From assembly GCF_001586215.1 (NCBI RefSeq), contig NZ_CP014634.1:1674001-1738000 (forward strand): a stretch of DNA of 64,000 nucleotides. The letters are read 5' to 3'. Position numbers and translations under genes: made by a program. The notes under the pieces were generated by a model. That model had not been told where the DNA came from, did not search any database, and saw nothing but the letters and a program-made list of their open reading frames with translations. Positions 55,362 to 63,295 of the stretch are shown here, one piece after another. Each line of letters opens with the position of its first letter. The first letter of the stretch is position 1. This DNA comes from Corynebacterium simulans (GTDB taxonomy: Bacteria; Actinomycetota; Actinomycetes; Mycobacteriales; Mycobacteriaceae).

Positions 55362-57329
55362 CTAGTCTTCCTCGGCGAACTGCGCCTGATTAAGCCGCCA
55401 GTAGGCGCCTTCGCGGGCAAGCAGCTCGGCGTGGGTGCCTTGCTCGACGATGCGGCCTTCCTCCATGACGAGGATGAGGTCCGCATCCCGGATGGTGGAA
55501 AGACGGTGGGCGATGACGAAGGAGGCGCGGTCGGCGCGCAGCGCATTCATCGCGTGCTGGACGAGCATCTCGGTGCGGGTATCCACAGAGGAGGTGGCCT
55601 CGTCGAGGATGAGCAACGCCGGCTGGGCCAGGAAGGCGCGTGCGATGGTGATAAGTTGGCGCTCGCCAGCAGAGATAGCGCCGGCGTCTTGGTCGATGAG
55701 TGTGTCGTAGCCATCGGGCAAAGCGCGCACGAAGCGGTCCACGTAGGTGGCCTTTGCGGCTTCGATGACCTCCTCGTCGGTGGCATCTAGGCGGCCGTAG
55801 CGGATGTTTTCCTTGATGGTGCCCTCAAAGAGCACGGCGTCCTGGAGCACCATGCCCACCTGCGAGCGCAGTTCGGTGCGCGACATTTCGGCGGTGTCAT
55901 TGCCATCGATGGTGATGGTGCCGGAATTCAGCTCGTAGAAGCGCATGATGAGGTTGACCAGCGTGGTCTTGCCCGCGCCGGTAGGCCCGACGATGGCGGC
56001 GGTCTGGCCCGGCTCAACGCGCAGGTTGAGATCCTCGATGAGCGGCTTGTCTTCCGAGTAGGAGAAGTCCACGCTGCGGAACTCCACCAAGCCCCGCGCG
56101 CGGCCTTCGAAGTGCGAGGTCGCGGTGTCCGGGCGCTGTTCCTCAGCGTCGAGGAATTCGAAGACGCGCTCGGCGGAAGCAACACCGGATTGGATCTGCT
56201 GCATCATGCCGCCCAGCTGGCCCAGCGGCTGGTTGAACTCGCGGGAGTACTGAATGAAGGCCTGCGCGCTACCCAAGGTGAGCTGGCCGTGGGCCACGCG
56301 CAGCGCGCCCATCACGGCGATGACCACGTAGGACAGATAAGAGATGAACTGCATGACCGGCATCATCATGCCGGAGAGGAACTGCGCTTGCGATGCAGAT
56401 TTATAAAGCTCCTCATTGCGCTCATCGAATTCTTCGGTCATGGCGTCCATGCGGCCATAGACCAAGGCGAGGTCGTGCCCGGAGAAGGCCTCTTCCACCT
56501 GGCCGTTGAGTTGGCCGGTGGCACGCCACTGGGTGGCGAATTGCCTCTGCGAGCGCGAGCCGATGACACCAATGACGATGCCGGTCAGCGGCAGCGAAAG
56601 CAGAGCCACCAGCGCGAGCTGCCAAGACACGGAGAACATCATGACGGTAATTCCCACCACCATGAGCAGGTCGTAGAAGACCTGCGAGACCGCTTGCTGG
56701 AGCGCGGTCTGGATATTGTCGGCGTCGTTTGTCGTGCGCGAGAGCAGGTCGCCGCGGGAGTTGGTGTCGAAGTAGTTCAGCGGCAGCGCGTTGACCTTGG
56801 CCTGGATGCGTTGGCGCAGGTCATAGACCGCGCGCATCACCAATGAGTTGAGAATATGACCCTGCCACCACTGGAAGAGCGCGGAGACCAAGTACATCGC
56901 GATGACGATGGTGATGATGCGGCCCAACTGCGTGAAGTCGATGCCCAGGCCCGGGCGCAGGTCCATGGCGGAAGCCATGTCCGCGAAGGTGTCCTTTCCT
57001 TCCGCCCGCAGGCCCTCGATGACCTGCTCCTTGCTGGTGCCCGCCGGCAGCTGTTTGGAAAGCACGCCGGCGAAGATGACGTCGGTTGCCTTGCCCATCA
57101 CCTTCGGTGCGTAGACCGCGAGGAATACGCAGACGATGTTCATCAATGCGATGATGATAAGCCGCGATTTGAAGGGCATGAGCAGCCCGAACAAGCGCTT
57201 CGCGGAAGGCCAGAATGCCTTAGCCTTGCGTGGGGCGTTGCCGGACCAATCGTCCCCGGCGGTCTTGGCTTCGAGTTCGTGGAGCTCTTCTTCGGTCATG
57301 CCGTGCGCATCTTGTGCAGTGCTTGCCAT
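55362..57329 (-). CDS. ABC exporter subunit, half-transporter
   Basis: The 655-residue half-transporter has six TM helices (about 55-370) and an ATPase with Walker A GPTGAGKTT, signature ISAGERQLITIAR, Walker B ALLILDEATSSVD and H-loop AHRLST. The Walker B glutamate is present, so this subunit carries the canonical catalytic residue. It begins directly after the partner gene (one-base overlap at 57329), so the two form a heterodimeric exporter of the TmrAB/BmrCD type. Drug, lipid or peptide export are possible roles. It overlaps no other gene on its 3' side. Confidence 0.92.
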   Translation of the reverse strand: MASTAQDAHGMTEEELHELEAKTAGDDWSGNAPRKAKAFWPSAKRLFGLLMPFKSRLIIIALMNIVCVFLAVYAPKVMGKATDVIFAGVLSKQLPAGTSKEQVIEGLRAEGKDTFADMASAMDLRPGLGIDFTQLGRIITIVIAMYLVSALFQWWQGHILNSLVMRAVYDLRQRIQAKVNALPLNYFDTNSRGDLLSRTTNDADNIQTALQQAVSQVFYDLLMVVGITVMMFSVSWQLALVALLSLPLTGIVIGVIGSRSQRQFATQWRATGQLNGQVEEAFSGHDLALVYGRMDAMTEEFDERNEELYKSASQAQFLSGMMMPVMQFISYLSYVVIAVMGALRVAHGQLTLGSAQAFIQYSREFNQPLGQLGGMMQQIQSGVASAERVFEFLDAEEQRPDTATSHFEGRARGLVEFRSVDFSYSEDKPLIEDLNLRVEPGQTAAIVGPTGAGKTTLVNLIMRFYELNSGTITIDGNDTAEMSRTELRSQVGMVLQDAVLFEGTIKENIRYGRLDATDEEVIEAAKATYVDRFVRALPDGYDTLIDQDAGAISAGERQLITIARAFLAQPALLILDEATSSVDTRTEMLVQHAMNALRADRASFVIAHRLSTIRDADLILVMEEGRIVEQGTHAELLAREGAYWRLNQAQFAEED

Positions 57330-59071
57330 TACTGCTCACCTCCTACTGGTGTGGCTTGAGAATCGACGATTTCCTTATAAGTTTCAGAGCTTTCGACCAG
57401 CTCGGCGTGGGTGCCACGGGCGACGATGCGGCCGGCTTCCATGACCAGGATTTGGTCGGCGTCCATGATGGAGGACACGCGCTGGGCGACGACCACCATC
57501 GTGGCGTCGGCAAGCAGCGGGCTCTCGTGCAGGGCCTGACGTACGTTCGCGTCGGTGACCACGTCAAGGGCAGAGAAGGAGTCGTCAAAGAGCAGCACCT
57601 TCGGTCGCGCAACGAGCATGCGCGCGATGGATAGGCGCTGACGCTGGCCGCCGGAGACATTGGTTCCGCCTTGGGAAATGGGCATGTCCAGGCCCTTTTC
57701 GTCCCTCTCCACGAAGTTTGCTTGGGCGATGCGCAGCGCTTCCCACAGCTCTTCGTCGGTGGCTTCAGGGCGGCCGAGGCGCAGGTTAGAGGCCACGCTT
57801 CCGCTAAACAGGTAGGGCTTTTGCGGCACGAGGGACACGCGCTTGACGATGTCCTGTCGGTCCATGCGGGAGACATCCGCGCCGTCGAGAAGCACTTGGC
57901 CCTCGGTGGGCAGATACAAACGCGGAATCAGGTGCAGCAGGGTGGACTTGCCGGAGCCAGTGGAGCCGATGATGGCGGTGGTCTGGCCGGGGCGGGCGGT
58001 GAAGGAGATGTCGTGGAGGACCGGGGCGTCGGCGCCGGCGTAGGTGAATGTGACGTCGCGGAACTCGACGACGCCGTCGTTGCGCTCCGGCGTTACGTTC
58101 TTCGCAGGCTCGACGATGGAAGGCTCGTGCTCCAGTACCTCGGTGATGCGCTTAGCGCAGATAATGGCGCGGGGCAGCATCATGGCCATGAACGTGCCCA
58201 TCATGACGGCGGCGAGGATTTGCAGCAGGTATTGCAAGAACGCGGTCAGCGCGCCGACTTCCACAAGGCCCTCATCCACGCGGTGGCCGCCGAACCACAG
58301 CACGGCGCCGGTAGCGACGTTGAGGATGACAGTGATGATGGGGAACATCAGGATGAAAATCTGGCCGATCTTCAAGGAAAGTTGCGTGAGATCGTGGTTG
58401 GCCTTGGTGAAGCGCTCGGTCTCGTGGGCCTCGCGGACGAAGGCGCGCACGACACGAATGCCCACGATTTGTTCGCGGAGGGTGCCGTTTAGGGAATCGA
58501 GTTTGTCCTGCATGCTGCGGAAAAGCGGCATGAGCTTGGCGATGAGCGCGGAAATCACGCCGAGGAGAACCGCCACGGCGACCCAGACCAACCAGGACAA
58601 TCCGGCATCCTCGCGCACCGCCATGACGATGCCGCCGATGGACATGATGGGTGCGGCCACCATGAAGTCCAACATCATCAGGTAAACCATCTGCACCTGC
58701 TGGACGTCGTTCGTGCCGCGCGTGATGAGGGTGGGCGTGCCGTAGTGGCCCATGTCCTCGGCGGAGAAACGAGCGACGCGGCGAAAGACCTCGCTGCGCA
58801 GGTCGCGGCCGACGCCCATGGCGGTGCGGGCTCCAAACCACACGGCGGCGACGGCGGTAATGACTTGGGCGAAAGCTACGGCGAGCATGATGCCGCCGGT
58901 GTGCCAGATATAGTCGATGTCCACCTTGACCACGCCGTTGTCGATGATGTCAGCGTTGAGCGAGGGCAGATACAAGGTGGCGGCGGTGGATAGTGCTTGG
59001 AGCACAATGACTGCAAGCACGAAGCCACCATAGGGTTTTGATCGAGAGACCAGAATGCGAACTAGCTCCAC
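57329..59071 (-). CDS. ABC exporter partner subunit with degenerate Walker B
   Basis: The 580-residue half-transporter has six TM helices and an ATPase domain with Walker A GSTGSGKST and signature VSGGQRQRLSIAR. The Walker B reads VLLFDDSFSALD, where the catalytic glutamate is replaced by aspartate, as in the degenerate-site subunit of heterodimeric ABC exporters. It is the first gene of the pair and overlaps its partner by one base. The family is often annotated as multidrug exporter, but no substrate can be read. Confidence 0.92.
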   Translation of the reverse strand: MELVRILVSRSKPYGGFVLAVIVLQALSTAATLYLPSLNADIIDNGVVKVDIDYIWHTGGIMLAVAFAQVITAVAAVWFGARTAMGVGRDLRSEVFRRVARFSAEDMGHYGTPTLITRGTNDVQQVQMVYLMMLDFMVAAPIMSIGGIVMAVREDAGLSWLVWVAVAVLLGVISALIAKLMPLFRSMQDKLDSLNGTLREQIVGIRVVRAFVREAHETERFTKANHDLTQLSLKIGQIFILMFPIITVILNVATGAVLWFGGHRVDEGLVEVGALTAFLQYLLQILAAVMMGTFMAMMLPRAIICAKRITEVLEHEPSIVEPAKNVTPERNDGVVEFRDVTFTYAGADAPVLHDISFTARPGQTTAIIGSTGSGKSTLLHLIPRLYLPTEGQVLLDGADVSRMDRQDIVKRVSLVPQKPYLFSGSVASNLRLGRPEATDEELWEALRIAQANFVERDEKGLDMPISQGGTNVSGGQRQRLSIARMLVARPKVLLFDDSFSALDVVTDANVRQALHESPLLADATMVVVAQRVSSIMDADQILVMEAGRIVARGTHAELVESSETYKEIVDSQATPVGGEQ

Positions 59072-59167
59072 TAGACCGACCTTTACTTAAGAATTGAAAT
59101 TAACTCGGTCGAGTCTAATGCGAATGTGAAGAATGTGACTAGCCGCGTGCAGGTGGTATCGGCTGAA

Positions 59168-59347
59168 TCACGTTTGAGTGCTAAAAGCAGACTGGCGCAA
59201 GTTGCGCGCGGCGGGTGACGGTGGCCCAGTCTTCGGGTTGCTCGGTGGGCTGGCGCAGACGAGGTCCACACACATGCCGGCGCCGATGAGCCTTTCAGCT
59301 GTGGATAGCGCCGCCGGGCCATCGCCGACGATTGCGACACGCTGCAT
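59168..59347 (-). pseudogene. N-terminal remnant of an FAD/NADPH oxidoreductase
   Basis: A 59-codon frame starts at ATG 59347 with a perfect AAGGAGG ribosome binding site five bases away and opens with MQRVAIVGDGPAALSTAERL, the FAD-binding Rossmann start of ferredoxin-NADP reductases (FprA/Fpr2 type). It then reads VDLVCASPPSNPKTG, similar in spacing to the VDL-P-P-G stretch of that family, before losing similarity and ending at a TGA. A full enzyme has over 400 residues. In C. glutamicum, fpr2 sits with the cys genes. This is most likely a truncated gene, still under a sulfur operator. It could also be a short functional peptide. Confidence 0.6.
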
Positions 59348-59372
59348 GGAAACCTCCTTGATCTATTGTTTA

Positions 59373-59388
59373 TAGACCGTTTTGTCTA
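59373..59388. promoter_or_regulatory. McbR-type operator (TAGAC-N6-GTCTA)
   Basis: TAGAC-CGTTTT-GTCTA is a perfect match to the binding consensus of McbR, the TetR-family repressor of sulfur and methionine genes in C. glutamicum. It is 26 bases from the flavoprotein remnant start and 131 bases from cysH, in the divergent gap, where it could control both. Confidence 0.85.
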
Positions 59389-59519
59389 ATAATCTAGTCC
59401 GACCTGTTCAGTTCTGGCAATTTTTATTCTTGCATTGCCCCAAGCTCATCGGACTATTCGCGTGTTCAGCGCGCAATGTCTCCTGCACGAATGCGCCGCC
59501 TTGCCTAAAGTGAGTCGGC

Positions 59520-60305
59520 ATGACCCAATCGTTAAACCTGCTGGACGGCGACAAGCCCTACCGCGACCCCAGCATTAGCCCGGAAGGCACGCGCGATACC
59601 GCGCCGCTCAACCAAGATATTGCCGCGAAAAACGAGCGCCTTGTCGATGAATGGGCGGACAAGCTCTATGCAGAATCCGCCGAAAACATCATGGCGTGGG
59701 CTGCAGAGCACGCGCCGGGCCGGCTGGCAGTGACGATGTCGATGGAAAACACGGTGCTGGCGGAGCTCGCGCACCGCGCACAGCTGGACGCAGACCTGCT
59801 CTTTATCGACACTGGCTGGCACTTTCCGGAGACGTTGGCTGTGGCCAACGAGGTTGAGGAGCGCTATGCGGATCTTCCTCTAGTCCGCGTGAAGCCGCTG
59901 CTGAGCCCGGAGGAGCAGGACGAAATCTATGGTCCGCGGCTCTATGCACGTGATACCAGCGCATATAACCGTATGCGCAAAGTGGAACCGCTGAACATGG
60001 CGATGGACCCATACGTTGGTTGGGTGACCGGTCTGCGCCGCGCGGATTCTGAACATCGCGCCACGGCCCCAGCGCTGAGCCTGGACCAGCACGGAAGGTT
60101 AAAGATTTCGCCGATGATTACCTGGGATTTGGAAGATACGGATCGCTATATTGCGGACAATGATCTGATTATCCATCCCTTGACGCTGAAAGGCTATCGC
60201 TCTATCGGCTGTGCGCCTTTGACCTTCCCGGTGGGTAAGGGCGAGGACGCTCGTTCCGGCAGGATTTTTGGAGACGGCAAGACAGAATGCGGGTTGCACG
60301 AATGA
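59520..60305 (+). CDS. cysH: CysH, APS/PAPS reductase lacking most Fe-S cysteines
   Basis: This 261-residue cytosolic enzyme reduces adenylylsulfate (or its 3'-phospho form) to sulfite. The fold motifs VTMSMENTVLAELA, FIDTGWHFPETL, MRKVEPL and the C-terminal KTECGLHE with nucleophile Cys257 are present. In 4Fe-4S APS reductases a Cys-Cys pair precedes the RKVEPL motif and a CAPCT motif lies near residue 231; here the pair is Tyr149-Asn150 and the latter is CAPLT, so three of four cluster ligands are missing (only Cys231 stays). It is therefore probably a cluster-free reductase. cysD overlaps its stop by four bases. Confidence 0.9.
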   Translation: MTQSLNLLDGDKPYRDPSISPEGTRDTAPLNQDIAAKNERLVDEWADKLYAESAENIMAWAAEHAPGRLAVTMSMENTVLAELAHRAQLDADLLFIDTGWHFPETLAVANEVEERYADLPLVRVKPLLSPEEQDEIYGPRLYARDTSAYNRMRKVEPLNMAMDPYVGWVTGLRRADSEHRATAPALSLDQHGRLKISPMITWDLEDTDRYIADNDLIIHPLTLKGYRSIGCAPLTFPVGKGEDARSGRIFGDGKTECGLHE

Positions 60306-61210
60306 CACAGAAAAACACACTTTCGCCCCACTTAAAGGACTTGGAAAATGAGTCCATCCACATCCTGCGCGAGGTAGCAGGCCAGTTCGATAAGGTCGGC
60401 CTGCTTTTCTCCGGCGGCAAGGATTCCGTGGTGGTCTTCGAATTGGCGCGCCGTGCCTTTGCGCCGGCGGTGGTGCCTTTCGAGCTTTTGCACGTGGATA
60501 CTGGGCATAACTTCCCAGAGGTCATCGAATTCCGTGACCGCTTGGTTGCTGAGACCGGTGCGCGCCTGCACGTGGCTAAGGTACAAGATTGGATTGACCG
60601 CGGCGAGCTGCAGGAACGCCCTGATGGTACACGCAATCCGCTGCAGTCGGTGCCGCTGGTTGAAACCATCGCGCAGCGCCAGTACGACGCCGTGCTGGGC
60701 GGTGCCCGCCGCGACGAGGAGCGGGCACGTGCGAAGGAACGCATCTTCTCCATCCGCGACTCCTTTGGCGGCTGGGATCCGCGCCGCCAGCGCCCAGAGC
60801 TGTGGGATCTCTACAACGGCGGCAAGATGGCCGGTGAGAACGTGCGCGTTTTCCCAATCTCCAACTGGACCGAGTCTGATATCTGGGAGTACATCGGCGC
60901 ACGCGAGCTGCAGCTTCCTTCCATCTATTACTCCCACGAACGCGAGCTGTTCAATCGCAATGGCATGTGGCTGTGCCCAGGCGAGTGGGGCGGCCCGCGC
61001 GAGGGCGAGGAGCTTAAAAAGAAGACCGTGCGCTATCGCACCGTGGGCGATATGTCCTGCACTGGCGCCGTTGAATCCACGGCCTCGACCCCGGAGGAAA
61101 TCCTGGCGGAGATTTCCGTTTCCACCCTGTCCGAGCGCGGCGCGACCCGCGCGGATGACAAACTTTCTGAATCCGCCATGGAAGACCGCAAGAAGGAAGG
61201 CTACTTCTGA
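60302..61210 (+). CDS. cysD: CysD, sulfate adenylyltransferase small subunit
   Basis: The 302-residue ATP sulfurylase subunit forms APS from ATP and sulfate with its GTPase partner CysN. The PP-loop SGGKDSVVVFELA near residue 37 is the ATP pyrophosphatase signature; LHVDTGHNFPEVIEFRD and GGARRDEERARAKER are further family motifs. ATG 60302 overlaps the cysH stop (ATGA). It is followed by cysN with a one-base overlap, so the three genes are translationally coupled. Confidence 0.96.
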   Translation: MTQKNTLSPHLKDLENESIHILREVAGQFDKVGLLFSGGKDSVVVFELARRAFAPAVVPFELLHVDTGHNFPEVIEFRDRLVAETGARLHVAKVQDWIDRGELQERPDGTRNPLQSVPLVETIAQRQYDAVLGGARRDEERARAKERIFSIRDSFGGWDPRRQRPELWDLYNGGKMAGENVRVFPISNWTESDIWEYIGARELQLPSIYYSHERELFNRNGMWLCPGEWGGPREGEELKKKTVRYRTVGDMSCTGAVESTASTPEEILAEISVSTLSERGATRADDKLSESAMEDRKKEGYF

Positions 61211-62499
61211 TGACTAATTCTTCACTCGTCGAACGCCTCACCACCCGCGAGACGCTGCGCCTGTGCACTGCGGGTTCTGTGGACGACGGTAAGTCCACGT
61301 TTGTTGGCCGCCTTCTTTATGACACCAAGTCTGTGCTGGCGGACCAGGTAGAATCCATGGAACGCTCCTCGGCGGACCGCGGTTTCGACGGCATGGATTT
61401 GAGCTTGCTTGTCGACGGCCTGCGTGCCGAGCGCGAGCAGGGCATCACGATCGATGTGGCCTACCGCTACTTTGCGACGGACAAGCGCACCTTCATCTTG
61501 GCGGATACCCCGGGCCATGTGCAGTACACACGCAACACGGTCACCGGCATGTCTACCTCCCAGGCAGTGGTGCTGCTTATCGACGCCCGACACGGCGTCG
61601 TCGAGCAGACGCGTCGCCACCTGAACGTGGCTGCGCTGCTGGGCGTGCGCCACGTGATTCTTGCAGTCAACAAGATTGACCTGGTGGATTATGATGAGGC
61701 TACGTTCCGCGCGATTGAGGCGGAGTTTGGTGAGATTGCACGTCGCCTGGGAATTACAGATTCCACGGTCATCCCGATTTCCGCTCTGAAGGGTGATAAC
61801 GTCGTGGAGAAATCCGCGTCGATGCAGTGGTACACCGGCCCGACGGTGCTGGAAACCCTTGAGACCATCCCGGTGGCCGGTGGCCGCGCGGAGGAGCTGG
61901 ATTTCCGTTTCCCCATTCAGCACGTGATTCGCGAGCATGCCTCGGACTACCGCGGCTACGCGGGACGCATCAAGGCGGGCACGGTTGCGGTCGGTGACGA
62001 GGTGACCGCGCCGCATGGTCGGACGACGAAGGTAACTCACATCGACACCACCGACGGCGAACTTGGCCCCGACGAGCGCGCGACCGCCGGTGATTCGGTG
62101 GTGCTGCGTTTGGCCGATGAAATTGACCTAACTCGTGGTGACCTGCTGGCGGGCAGCGCCCGCCCGGCCGATGTCCGTGAGTTTGCTGCGACTGCGGTGG
62201 TGCTCACAGAAAAGGACATCACGCCGGGGCAGATGCTCAAGCTGCGCTATGGAACCTCGCTGGTCAAGGCCCGCGTGGCATCGGTAGACCGCATCCTGGA
62301 CTTGGATGGTGTGGCTGACGATGAGGCGCCGGAGAAGGCGAGCCTCAACGATATCGCGTACATCACCGTGCAAACGCAGGCTGAGCTGCCTGTTGAGGAC
62401 TACGCGGCGCGCGGCGCGGTGGGTAACTTCTTGCTCATCGACCAGGCCAATGGCAACACCCTGGCCGCGGGCTTCGTGGGCAAGCGCCTGCGCGGCTAG
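61210..62499 (+). CDS. cysN: CysN, sulfate adenylyltransferase GTPase subunit
   Basis: This 429-residue translation-factor-like GTPase drives ATP sulfurylase. G1 is AGSVDDGKSTFVGRL, G3 DTPGHVQY, G4 NKIDLVD, then two beta-barrel domains. There is no fused APS kinase (CysC) domain, so the pathway product delivered by this operon is APS, which fits direct reduction by CysH. Start overlaps cysD by one base. The nucleosidase gene follows after 33 bases. The cysY, cysZ and cysI genes found with these in C. glutamicum are not seen nearby. Confidence 0.95.
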   Translation: MTNSSLVERLTTRETLRLCTAGSVDDGKSTFVGRLLYDTKSVLADQVESMERSSADRGFDGMDLSLLVDGLRAEREQGITIDVAYRYFATDKRTFILADTPGHVQYTRNTVTGMSTSQAVVLLIDARHGVVEQTRRHLNVAALLGVRHVILAVNKIDLVDYDEATFRAIEAEFGEIARRLGITDSTVIPISALKGDNVVEKSASMQWYTGPTVLETLETIPVAGGRAEELDFRFPIQHVIREHASDYRGYAGRIKAGTVAVGDEVTAPHGRTTKVTHIDTTDGELGPDERATAGDSVVLRLADEIDLTRGDLLAGSARPADVREFAATAVVLTEKDITPGQMLKLRYGTSLVKARVASVDRILDLDGVADDEAPEKASLNDIAYITVQTQAELPVEDYAARGAVGNFLLIDQANGNTLAAGFVGKRLRG

Positions 62500-62532
62500 G
62501 GCTTCACTGGTGCAACGGTAGAATTCTTTAAT

Positions 62533-63129
62533 GTGATTGATTACAGCGCCCGCATTCTGTTTGTTGCTGCCGTCGAAAAAGAAGCAGCCGCTCTTCCGGA
62601 AGGCACGCCTTTACTCGTTACGGGCATTGGTACTCTGCCTGCGGCAATTTCGCTCACGGAGTACCTCACCGTCGCGCGTGAGGAGGGTACTTTGCCGGAG
62701 CGGGTGGTCAACATCGGTACGGTGGGCGCGCTGCGCGATGGTCTGGATGGGGTCTATGAGGTTGACCGCGTGGTCAAACACGACTTCCAACTCAAAGTGT
62801 TAAGCGATATCTCCCGCTACCTGCTGCCTGCGGTTATTGAGCTTCCCACGAGTGGCAAGTTCCCGGTTCAGGGTCTGGCCACTGGTGACATGTTTGTTTC
62901 TGACACCGCTACTCGTGACCGCTTGGCTGTCGACTCTGGACTTTGTGACATGGAGGGCTACGCCATTGTCGCAGTGTGTCAGCGCTTTGGCGTACCAGTC
63001 ACCCTGTTGAAGCAAGTATCTGACCCAGCCAACGAGTCCTCCGTTGGCGCGTGGGATGATGCGCTTCCCCGAGCTGCACATGAGCTAGCTGATGCTGTGC
63101 GGGAATTGGGCTTTCTACCGCGCTCCTAG
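62533..63129 (+). CDS. Nucleosidase / purine phosphorylase family protein
   Basis: The 198-residue protein belongs to the nucleoside phosphorylase fold, MTA/SAH nucleosidase-like. Motifs are VNIGTVGALRDGLDGVYEVD, ATGDMFVSD and CDMEGYAIVAVCQRFG, where the acidic pair serves in base release. It probably splits S-adenosylhomocysteine or methylthioadenosine, or another nucleoside; the small size is typical of the actinobacterial branch. Its place behind cysHDN suggests a part in sulfur and methyl-cycle metabolism. GTG 62533 gives the expected VIDYSARILFVAA start. Substrate is inferred. Confidence 0.85.
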   Translation: MIDYSARILFVAAVEKEAAALPEGTPLLVTGIGTLPAAISLTEYLTVAREEGTLPERVVNIGTVGALRDGLDGVYEVDRVVKHDFQLKVLSDISRYLLPAVIELPTSGKFPVQGLATGDMFVSDTATRDRLAVDSGLCDMEGYAIVAVCQRFGVPVTLLKQVSDPANESSVGAWDDALPRAAHELADAVRELGFLPRS

Positions 63130-63141
63130 CTCGGCGGAATT

Positions 63142-63183
63142 GGGGCCGGTGCAATTTGGTCCGGCCTTAGATGGTCCGGCCCC
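63142..63183. repeat. GC-rich inverted repeat
   Basis: GGGGCCGG (63142-63149) and CCGGCCCC (63176-63183) enclose a repeated GGTCCGGCC unit. It lies 13 bases after the nucleosidase stop and could help end that transcript, although no T-run follows. Confidence 0.5.
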
Positions 63184-63272
63184 AAATGGTGAGGAACAAA
63201 TGGTGAGGTCACGCCACATGCGTCCCAGCAGGTAACTGTAGCCGCAGGAGTTGTGGGGTGACCTCACCATTT
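63183..63272. repeat. Long inverted repeat with direct-repeat copy
   Basis: AAATGGTGAGGTCAC (63198-63212) and its perfect complement at 63258-63272 are separated by 45 bases, and a shortened copy CAAATGGTGAGG also occurs at 63183-63194. The arms are longer than needed for termination. It lies between convergent genes and could be a bidirectional terminator, an RNA structure or a small palindromic repeat element. Confidence 0.6.
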
Positions 63273-63295
63273 GGAGAGCGGGTCCGCGAAGAGGA

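Noticed and set aside
59083..59340. 85-codon frame in the flavoprotein remnant region
   Set aside because: Its frame lacks the Rossmann motif; the frame beginning at ATG 59347 with a perfect ribosome binding site explains the region better.
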